Assembly: GCF_949628215.1 (NCBI RefSeq)
Contig: NC_134284.1
Coordinates: 8,049,850-8,113,849 of the forward strand
From: Phalacrocorax aristotelis
Taxonomy: Eukaryota > Chordata > Aves > Suliformes > Phalacrocoracidae
DNA: 64,000 nt
Reading direction: 5' to 3'
Part shown: in pieces, positions 52,101 to 61,108 of the stretch
How positions within the stretch are numbered: the stretch's first letter is position 1
How the letters are laid out: each line of letters begins with the position of its first letter
Notes under the pieces: model-generated
What the model was told of the DNA's origin: nothing
Seen by the model: only the letters and a program-made list of their open reading frames with translations
Database searches by the model: none
Program-made: the position numbers and the translations under genes

Positions 52101-55100
52101 TATTCCTGAATGGTTTAACTTCTTCAGGAAAAAAAAAAGAAAGGCATACGATATCCACAGGCGCACAGTATCTAAAAAAAAACTCACCACCACTTTGTCA
52201 AGAATAAGTATCCTTCTATTTTTGTTAGAAGAAAAATAAACGTCTGCTTAGGAAATACCACCTAAGAGATGCTAACTAGATTGAGGCATGAGGGAGTCAT
52301 TAATATCAACGTTATCAAAGCAAAAGGATAAGAAATGTAAATAGTTTCTTAAAAATATTTTTTTTTATACTGTCCCCCTTTTCTTTGAAAGATGAAGGTT
52401 TCTGGTGAAGAAAACTTAGCTATACACATGACGTTTTATCCCTTTGTTATTGTAGAGATTAAATAAAATGCTCAAGGCAATGACTGAGAAGAGCTATGCC
52501 TTCTCAACTATTTTTCTTGTGACTACCTTCTGGAAAAAGACAGCACTCTTTGTGGCCAAACATCACGTGCTGAGATCTTTCAAAAGCTTTAAATGGCTCC
52601 TTTCAAAACTCATTTTGACCACTGCAGAATATTATACAGGTTACCACATGACTGCCAGTGGTGGTGGTGAATAGAGTCAAATCCAGTTGGTGGCCGGTCA
52701 TGAGTGGTGTGATTCTGCTGTATAGTGATCATGCTAATTCCAGATCGTGCTAATTCTGAGCCTTGCGACAGTATTTTCTGCACAGTCTCACGTACAGAAG
52801 TAACAATACTCTGCAAGCAGCTCACTGAAAAAGCAAAAAGGTAAATGCCCTCAGAGATACGGTGTAAATTTGGGGTTGTCCTGTGCAGGGACAGGAGTTT
52901 GACTTGATGATCCCTGTGGGTTCCTTCCAGCTCAGGACATTCTATGATTCTATAAACAAAGTGACATGTGCAAGTCCTAAGGCCAGACAGCTAAAGATTA
53001 GGCAAAAACATTCATTATTTTTCCAGCCTCTCTCATGATTTGACGCCTATTTTTGAATACACTTTTTATCACAAGATGAGACATACATATTGAGGGAAAT
53101 TAGAGGGACAGGAGGTTTAATAAAAACAAAAATTGAGAGACTAGTTAAAGCTGCTAGAGGATGCTTCTATTTATATTGCATGTTTATGATCTTCTAGAAC
53201 ACTTTTCAACCATGTTATAGTTGAAAACTATTCAACTATTTGTAAGTTGAAACTTACAGTTTCAACTATGACTGAAAACTTGTTGAACGCTATTTTCAAC
53301 ACATGTGCAACTGTGTTTCAACCTTGTTATGTCTTCTTTGTTCTTTAATTTTTTTAATTGAAGATGTAAAATCAAATGCAATTTCAACAGCTAATCTAAT
53401 AATAATGCATGTCAGTCCTCTGCTCTGAGGACTGATTGAAACACATCAGTGTTTCAGATGTCCTAAGACTCATGCTTGTTGCCAGCAGAAGGAATGGGAA
53501 CGTGTAAAATATTTTGAACCAAAGCAAAAACACTGCCACTGCTGAAGGTTGTCTGTAACCTATTAAAGTCTAATTGACTGCTCTTCAGAGCTGCATTTAA
53601 TGTAGGAAAAGTCAACCAAAATAACACAAATAACAAGGTTACAAATTCAACATGCTGATGTGCAGACAGCCACTGCAAGGAACTTGGGGAGTGACAAGCA
53701 GCCAGTTGGGCAGGGAAATTGTGCTATATGTGGATTTGCTGTTATCAGTAAAATACCTACATACATAAACCAGAAAAGCATGTTACTTTGCAACACTGGC
53801 ATTTGTTATACAACTGTCCTAAGTAATCATCAGACCAGGCAAACTGCATCATGAAGGGTTGAAGTACCCAGCCCCTAAGGCCATACAGCCAGCCTTAGCC
53901 ATGCTGCCTCCAAATACTCCATTTTAGCTCTTTTGCAGGAAAAAACAAATAATTAAACCTTCCCTCACCCTCCTGACTAAATACATTCATCTGAATTTTG
54001 CAAGATTTCATTAGCAAAGCCCAAATATATTCTGCAAAATATTATCTCAACTCCACCTTCCCCTCCACACCCCCCTGCCAGGAAAATGTAATGCAACTGA
54101 TAATGAAAATGGAGACACTTTGTAATCCTTAGGAAGCCAGTTCATGAAACTAATTTATATAAATTATTCTTTGACACTTCCATTTCAAGTTCAGATTTGC
54201 TACCCCGTGGGAAGATTTCTTCATATTTCGTACATTCAGCTGCAGCAAAGAGAGGTAACATCATCAACCACAGGTCACAGAACAAGCCTGTGCCTGGTAC
54301 CTTGTGTGCTTTTTGCTATCTTAACCAGAAGACAAATCAAGGGAAATAAGATAAGGGAGAGACAGTTTTCATTCAATAAAGTGTAAGCACTTATAATTTT
54401 TAGCTGAATATAATTTTTATGTTTCTTTTCTCCCATAGCTGTGAAATACGCCAAATCTCACCTTATTTTTCCCCTGCATGAAAAAGGAAAATTCCTTTTT
54501 TCCTCTTAAGTATTTTGCTGTATACATAAACCCATTATGGATGGTATCTAACCAACATTTCTCCATAAACAAGACATCCCATCCCCAGTAAACCTCAACA
54601 GGGCAGAAAAATTCAATCATGAAAACACAATGAAGAACAGTGATTCATGTACAGATAAAAAGTACACTCCTAACCTTTTTCCAGATAAAGAACATCCGCT
54701 CTAAACTTCTTAAAGTACCTACAAGGGTCTCTTGAAGCTCAGAAGCTAGTCAAAGCCACCTACATAATGTGCTATTTATAGTACACTGGGAGTTTCTCAA
54801 GGTGAGGGCCTACTTTTAAGTTGTTACAGATCATCAGGAACAGTCTGGTTTATGTAAACAATAATTTGTGAGGTCTGTATTTTTTTACTTTTGCACTGAC
54901 ATGCATATAGGAAGTAACATTACTGTACCAGAAAAAGTCATCAGCAAAGATTCCTTCCAACTACCTCTAAAGTAGTCATGCTAAAGAAACTATGAACTTC
55001 CCATAGGTTTTTGCTGCATTGCGACTAGTTCTTGTTACAATAGATTTCTCCCCAAAAGACCCAGGTATCCAGGAAAGATTCCTAAGTACCTATGACGAAT

Positions 55101-57253
55101 ATTCGTAAGGTTAATGTCTGGAAAATATCTACTGCTGAGGCTGCCCAAATCTCTTGCAGATTCCTTTAGCACAATCTATTGCTTTCCCAGTGATTTTGGT
55201 TAAGCCATTTAAAACTTCAAATAAGAGTTATAAGCAGCGTAACTTCCTTGTAATAGAGTCAGTCATGATATCTCTAAATCATAACACATGCCTCTTTGCG
55301 GATTGTTTAAAAGCCACCAAAATGACATTTCAGCTTGTATTTACTAGATCTACAATTACTTCTGAGATTTGCAAGCTAGAAATAGGATATTTCTCCTAAA
55401 GTAAATTTACGCTGTGCTGAGCAACTTTCACTATAATTAACCTTACACTGAGAGGCTAATAATGCAGTACACACTTCAGCCAAACAGCATCTGTAAGATG
55501 ACACGTGTTTCCTTTGAGTGAAATGTTCTGGTTTCCCAGACCACGCTGCAGAAACTAGGTCTTACGGACCCACCTGCCTCTTCTGAACAAGGAGAGAAAT
55601 GTTTTAAGAACAACATGAAAGTCAAACAGTGGAAACACCTAGGGACAGACTTCTTTTTAAAACTCTCTTCAGATTTGTTGAATGAACTCATAAGCCCTTT
55701 AAACACACAAAAATTTTTACTTTTAAAAAGTTATGCAAGTGACTATATTTAGCCCCTTCTGTCATAGTAGTCTTTAAGAAAGACAAAAGACAAACCCAAA
55801 AAAACCCCAAGGGCCGAATAGCCGACACCTGCACATACGAGTTATTCTAATGTAGGTAATCTGTAAACAGTGACAACTACAGTAGGACAGTGCACCCCAA
55901 AGGGCAGCCTTCATGCATAGCACGTAGCCCAAAGAGTCCACAGACCTGCCTACCTCTCCCAACAGAAGACTATAGGAAGAAAGGGGGGAAACTACAGTGT
56001 TTCCCTCAAGCTGTGCGGTGATCTACATCCTAAATTTAATTTTTGGTTAGTGGTCTGGAAAAAAAAGAAACAAAAATCAGAACTACTGCTGCCATAGTCC
56101 CATTGCTCTACCTGGCCTTTCTTCTCCTGGTGTACACTATCACACAATTAATGAGGTACGCAGCTGAGCCCATCAGCCAAGTTTGTAGCGCCTCTGTGAA
56201 AGTGTATTTAAGGAAGGGCAGATAATGAGAAGGGAAGGGGTGTTCTGTGGTGGAGTTGCTGTGTTCCTGAAGGGAGTGTGGCCTCTGGAGGAGCTATGCT
56301 GGAGCACAGGGGAAGTGGGAAGGAGCAGCAGAGAGAAGCTGATAGGCAGTGACCTTGACCTCCTGTGTGGCTTGTTGCCTTGCTGAAGGGACTGTGTGTA
56401 ACCTGTAGTTATAACTGGGGGTAAGGAGAGGGCTCTGGAGTGGGAACTGGGAAGGGGGCTGGAGAGGTGTCTGAAATGAAGCTTAGCCTGGAAAAGGAGG
56501 AGGGATGTACTCAAATGGGTAAATATTTGGGGTTTGGTTTGTTAGGTTTTTTCTTCAAGACCCAAATCGCTAATTAAATATTTATGTTAACTGGTAACAA
56601 ATTAACTTGAGTTCCCCAAGTCAAGTCTGGTTTGCCTGTGAGGGTAAGTGGTGTTTTCTCTGACTCTACTCTGACCTACTAGTTTTTTTACCCCTTTTGT
56701 CCCTATTTTCCCCTCCTGGCCGGGCAGAGGAGCAGCTGGATGGGTGAAAGGCTGCTGGCAGGGGCCAGCCCCCACCCGGGCGTCGCTTCCAGCGCTGCCG
56801 CCTCTGAGGAGCGAACCCCGGCAGAGGCGGCCTGCGGGGCCTGGGGGCAGGTACAGGCGGCAAGGCAAGCGGGGCCCTCCTGAAGCTCCGCGGGCGCTGC
56901 TGCAGGCGCTACTGCCCTGGCCGGGAACAGGGGAACAACGGCCGCTTTGCCCCTGTTGTTACCACCGGGAGCACCCCTGTGACGGCGGACGGACCGACAC
57001 CCAGCGACCTCTTCCTCCCTCCCTACTCTTCCTCCCGCTCTCCCCGCCGGCGCTTGCGCCCCGGGGAGGGCGCCCTTTCCCGCCGCCCGCCCGCCCAGGG
57101 CGGCAGGGGCGACACCGAGGGGCAGCGGCCCGCGGCAGACGTTACCTCCACCCACTCGGCCTCGGAGCCGCACTCGGGCGGCTTCACCTGCAGCCGGGCA
57201 GAGACGCACTGCTGCAGCAGGGCCCGGGCCAGCGCCGGCTGCGCCGCCGCCAT
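48821..57253 (-). CDS. DTD2: DTD2, D-aminoacyl-tRNA deacylase 2 (ATD), complete, three coding exons
   Basis: Animal-type tRNA deacylase of the DTD-like fold. It is a homodimeric cytosolic proofreading enzyme that hydrolyses wrongly attached amino acids from tRNA; animal ATD is known for clearing L-Ala from mischarged tRNA-Thr bearing G4:U69. Coding exons on the minus strand are 57253-57146, 51242-51173 and 49146-48821 (stop included), giving 167 residues against 168 in human. Family signatures are visible: IIPQATLGG at about residues 88-96 (the PQATL catalytic motif that replaces SQFTL of DTD1) and the C-terminal [11 protein letters not shown] at 157-167 (the xNGPxT motif). The ATG is in a good context (G at -3 and +4) inside a CpG island. 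The Met at 49141 is internal, not a start. HEATR5A lies downstream on the same strand, as in human 14q12. Confidence 0.96.
49147..51172 (-). other. DTD2: DTD2 intron 2
   Basis: 2.0 kb between coding exons 2 and 3; nothing else recognised. Confidence 0.9.
51173..51242 (-). CDS. DTD2: DTD2 coding exon 2 (aa 37-60)
   Basis: A 70-nt exon with acceptor CTTTTGTAG|ATCCAG and donor AAAATCG|GTATGA. Reads [20 protein letters not shown] then PKI, and joins in phase to VNMLLNVKL in exon 3. Confidence 0.95.
52862..52957 (+). mobile_element. CR1 LINE 3' end, short fragment in DTD2 intron 1
   Basis: Contains GTCCTGTGCAGGGACAGGAG, TTGATGATCCCTGTGGGTTC and CTTCCAGCTCAGGACATT, ending CTATGATTCTAT, the classic CR1 terminal repeat. 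It is severely 5'-truncated (about 95 bp) and antisense to DTD2. Confidence 0.85.
53203..53322. repeat. Cluster of TTCAAC/GTTGAA words forming nested hairpins
   Basis: Eight TTCAAC or GTTGAA words in 120 bp. Perfect stems include TTTTCAAC/GTTGAAAA (53203/53220), TGTAAGTT/AACTTACA (53241/53251) and GTTGAAAC/GTTTCAAC (53246/53259), the last two mutually exclusive. Confidence 0.8.
56130..56780 (+). mobile_element. Avian ERV LTR fragment in DTD2 intron 1, abutting the CpG island
   Basis: GCCTCTGTGAAAGTGTATTT with a TATA-like TATTTAA at 56,205-56,211 is followed by a G-rich stretch, then TTCCCCAAGTCAAGTCTGG and TGCCTGTGAGGGTAAGTGG (about 56,612-56,653). This order of landmarks is familiar from an abundant bird LTR. 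The borders are approximate; I could not find clean TG/CA ends or a duplication. Orientation is plus, antisense to DTD2. Confidence 0.55.
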
Positions 57254-57480
57254 GCCGGGGCCTGAGGGCGGGCTTGGGCCGGCCGCCGCCGGGTAACGCC
57301 TTTCCGCCGCCCTAAGCCGCTCGCACCGGCGCCCAGTGGGGCGAGGCAGGCCGGCCCCGGCAGGCCGCCGGGGCGGGGCCGGGCAAGGCGCCGCCGGCCT
57401 GCGGGGGAATAACGGGCACGGCGCGGCGGGCCTGCGACCGGCACCCAGCCCGGGGGCTCCGCAAGCATTTAAAGGCTTAC
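56720..57480. promoter_or_regulatory. CpG island at DTD2 5' end
   Basis: GC-rich, CpG-dense block that contains DTD2 exon 1 and its start codon, and ends sharply near 57,470. No TATA box is seen at the expected distance upstream of 57,253. The intron-1 edge of the island runs into the end of an LTR-like sequence. Confidence 0.85.
57146..57253 (-). CDS. DTD2: DTD2 coding exon 1 (aa 1-36)
   Basis: Reads [20 protein letters not shown] and ends GSEAEWVE; donor GTGGAG|GTAACG, phase 0. Human exon 1 has the same [12 protein letters not shown] core and WVEV border. Confidence 0.93.
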
Positions 57481-60400
57481 CTGACGTGCAGGCGGTAAAG
57501 CAAGTCCTTGCTAAGGATACAAGAGAAAATCCGCAAGTTCCGCACACCTTTTGCAGGTAAAACAGGGCTTGTGATCTGCCAGTGACCCCTAAGGAGGGTA
57601 CAAGCTCTAGAACCGAGTAAGCAAAGTATTTTTACAGCTTAACTTTGGGGTGTCCCATAGCTAGCAAGGAGCAGGTTTTTGTTTCTTTTTCTGACGAGAA
57701 AATAAAAATCTGGTGGGGGAAATGTCGCATGCTTGGGGTAAGAATAGCATGCTGTGTAGTTTCAGCATGGAAATGAAAGAATTATTAATCTGAATATTGT
57801 TTGTTGCTTTAAAAGAACTAATGTTTGTCTTTCAGGTGGCTGAGGCAAACATATCCAGTTGGAGGATTTCCCTTCAACAATATTGCCTTGGAACAGAGAA
57901 GAATGTAGTTAAAAGGGATCTGTATAGCTAGGGGTCAAAAACATGATCTGAAAAAAGTGCATAGTTCTGAAATGAGCTTCTATACCTAATGGGAAAAGTT
58001 AAAGTATCGAAACTGTTTATCTTGTTATCTCTCAGGTTTTTGGCTACATGCCCTAATATTCCTTGAACAGCTGCTAAATTAGAGTTGTGCCTTCTTCCCA
58101 TCTGTGAATTCTGACAGATACAGGTTCAGGTTTTGAACATTGGCAGCAAAGTCAGGATAGAGTGATGCAGAATTCAGCCTCTCTTGGAATTCATTTTAAG
58201 ACTGAAGATTTTATTTTTGCAACCATGTTGAAAAGAACAACAAAAAAGATGTAATACACAGCAGCATGGGTAAGAAGCCAAATTTTAATACCTGGCCTCA
58301 GAGTAAGATTGCTGAAGCTATCTGTTGCACAGCAAGGGGCAACCTTGTTACAGATTGGGATATATTCAGCTTCTGTCAGTTACTTCAAAAGAACACTCTC
58401 CTGTGTGAGTGTTCAGTGAGGTTGCTCTTTGTAAATCAAACCTCTAAAGATGAGGAAATTGCGCTAGGTGGGTAGTGAATAAACGAGCTCACTTTTGCTA
58501 GCTGTAGGGTATTGTTAAGTATGAGCTATTCTCATTTAAACCCGGCTAACTTTATTTAAAATACCTTCTGTTCATTTACTCTAAAGCTGTATCCCCAGAC
58601 TCATTAGGAGTTTAATGAGGTAGAAATCCATTTAAAGTGAGGGTTTTTCCATATATATGTTATCAATATAAATTGATTGCTAAGGAAAAATCGATTATAC
58701 TACAGTCTGAGCAAGTTATGTAAGCAGATTATAAAAGGATATTAATATACAAGGATATTGATTGTTCTTTGCACTACCATTATTTTTGCCAGGATTTGAT
58801 GGAGAAAGTTTATTTGTACAAGTTTCAACACAAATGCCTATGAAACAGTGTACAGCAAAATTAGTATGACACCACTGTTTATTTATGGATTCTTGGTGTA
58901 ATTATGTCATATTTTCCTTGGGAAGTCAAGTTAATTTTGTAGTATTGTATTGCATCTTGCATTTGTTGGATCTTATTGGGCCATAGGTAGGTTAAGGGTC
59001 TCTCTGTATGCCACAGAATGAGAGTAAATTTGTTGGTTAAGTTTTAGATGAGAGTTTGGATTTGATGGTGGTTTTCGTATAGAAACAAACCTCCTGACTT
59101 CTAAAGAATATATCAATACATATGGATATACATATCATCCATCCATACAGACATTTCTGACTACTTTCACATCAGTTCTCCTTCAGAAGGGCAGATGGCA
59201 GTATGAACCAATTGTCACAAATTCCAGTGGACTTGTGTTTTTTCCTTACCCTTTGTGTGAATGGTCATGCATATTTCATGTACATTTAATGTAATGAATC
59301 CTTTTGTGAAGAGGGGGTGGGTGTTGGGAGCTCTGCCTCTGTGGGTACTTGGCTTTCTCCCATTTATCAGAGGATGAAATGCTAGAGATATTTTAGTACC
59401 AAAATGATTCGAAGTTTGGCATTGCATACAGTTTGGCAGGGGCAGTAGTTGACTGAAACTTTGAAGGGACAGGATGCATTTCAGGTGTTTCTCTGTGGTG
59501 TCTGAAACCACGATCAAAGGTCTGTCAAGCAGCTACCACATCATCAGAGTGCCCCCTAGGCAGTGTCATCTGTTTTGAAGAGAAACTACAGAAAGCTGTG
59601 GTGGCATTTGGATAGCAAAGGTAAACTTAGGTTGCTGGTAAGGGTTGGATCTTGGTAGAACTACCTCCTGTGTGACAGGCATAGCTGAAAGGCTGCAGAG
59701 TGTCAAAAGAAGATTTAGATTTAAGTGTTTTACTTCCTCCATTGTCCAGTGGGGAACTCTCTCTTCCCACACAGAGATTTAAAAAAAAAATACAAGTAGC
59801 AGAAGTAGCAGGGCACAATAATGAAAGAAAGAGTACTTAGTTAAATCACTTAGAAACATTTAGTAAAGAATCACGGATGGGTGTCCCTCCTGCTGTGAAG
59901 GGTGAGACAGAACTGATGGATCCTGCTGTGCCAGTTAGGAGAGGTTGCTGTTAAAAGATTCTCATTATCAGAGGTTGCCCAGAAAGTAGAATTTCCAGCA
60001 ATGAATTGCAAATTTCTATCATGAGAGAAAAAAAAATCCACAAAATACTTTGTAAACTGGGATTAATGTTTAAATAAAATACATCTTTAATTTAGCCATG
60101 CTGAAACAACAGATCAAATCCTCAAAGAAAGAAAAAAAAGATGTTATGTATCTTTAGTCTAAGATGTTAAAACTGCCAAAAGGACAGCTCAGAACAGCAG
60201 CATGTTTTGGTTTTGAAGCAATGGTTACAATCTTACATCCCAAACTGAGTCAAGTCCTTTGCTTTCTGTTGGGTGATCCCTTTTTCTTTTGCTCCTAGTT
60301 CACTTATTTTTGCTTCTGTTTTTGTGCTACTTAGCCTGTTCATGCTATCTGTGATGACCTCTCTGGCTCTTTATGTCTGGTGATTCCTTTTTTTTTTTCT

Positions 60401-60574
60401 GTAGCCTGTTTCTCAGTCTAGTTCAAGGCCCAGTTAAGCTTTCTTCTTTCTACAGCATCGGAATTGCTAGCTGAAATGCTGATGAGCTGGAAGAGAGGAG
60501 ATATTGCTGAACAGCAATGTGGGTGCAGAGAGTATTAGGTGGTGGTGTTAGGCTCATTTTATTGTCAAAGTAGC
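57481..60574. other. DTD2 upstream flank, no gene recognised
   Basis: AT-rich sequence beyond the CpG island. I looked for NUBPL P-loop coding sequence and for a GPR33-like seven-helix ORF and saw neither. Confidence 0.6.
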
Positions 60575-61103
60575 TGTTGCGGTTTAACCCAGCAGGCAGT
60601 GAAACATCACACAGCTGTTTGCTTACCTGCCCCCACTAGTGGGATAGTGAAAAGAATGGTGGGGGTGCGTAAAATTTGTCAGTTGTGATAAAGACAGTTT
60701 AATAGGGCAGAAAAGGAAGAGAAAATAATAATAAAGGTAAAAGAATATATGAAACAAGTGCTGCACAATGCGGTTGCTCACCACCTGCTGACCAATGCCC
60801 CAGCCAGTTTCTGAGCAGAGGTCCCCCTGGCCGACTCCCCCAGCTTATATTCTGACCGTGATGCCATATGGTATGGAATATCCCTTTGGCCAGTTTGGGT
60901 CAGCTGTCCTGGCTGTGACCCCTCACAGCTCCTTGTGCACCTGGCAGAGCATGGGGAGCTAAGAAGTCCTTGACTGGTGTAAGCGCTATGTAGCAACAAC
61001 TAGAACATCAGTGTGGTAACATTATTCTCATCATAAATCCAAAACACAGCACTATACCAGCTACTAGGAAGAAAATTAACTTCATCTCAGCTGATCTAGG
61101 ACA
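60575..61103 (-). mobile_element. Solo LTR of an avian endogenous retrovirus (ERVL-like)
   Basis: A 529-bp sequence that reads TGTCCT...CAACA on the minus strand, with the conventional TG...CA ends. On that strand a TATA-like TATAAG lies at 60849-60844 and an ATTAAA poly(A) signal at 60703-60698. The flanks are GTAGC (60,570-60,574) and GTAGT (61,104-61,108), a 5-bp target-site duplication with one change, which suits ERVL-type integration. No gag, pol or env coding sequence is attached, so it is a solo LTR left by recombination. I recognise the family from bird genomes but cannot give its Repbase name with certainty. Confidence 0.8.
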
Positions 61104-61108
61104 GTAGT

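Larger units (their letters stand above)
51243..57145 (-). other. DTD2: DTD2 intron 1
   Basis: 5.9 kb. Holds the short CR1 end at 52,862, the TTCAAC hairpin cluster at 53,203 and the LTR fragment at about 56,130-56,780. Confidence 0.9.

Noticed and set aside
56703..57547. Several 87-174-residue ORFs in the DTD2 CpG island
   Set aside because: Composition-driven ORFs in a stop-poor island. Only the frame containing DTD2 exon 1 is supported, and only between 57,253 and 57,146.
57336..57560. Plus-strand ORF with a stretch (GLPDVQAVKQVL) slightly reminiscent of the N-terminus of NUBPL
   Set aside because: The following P-loop sequence of NUBPL is absent and the resemblance is a few residues only. 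NUBPL is expected beyond the window.
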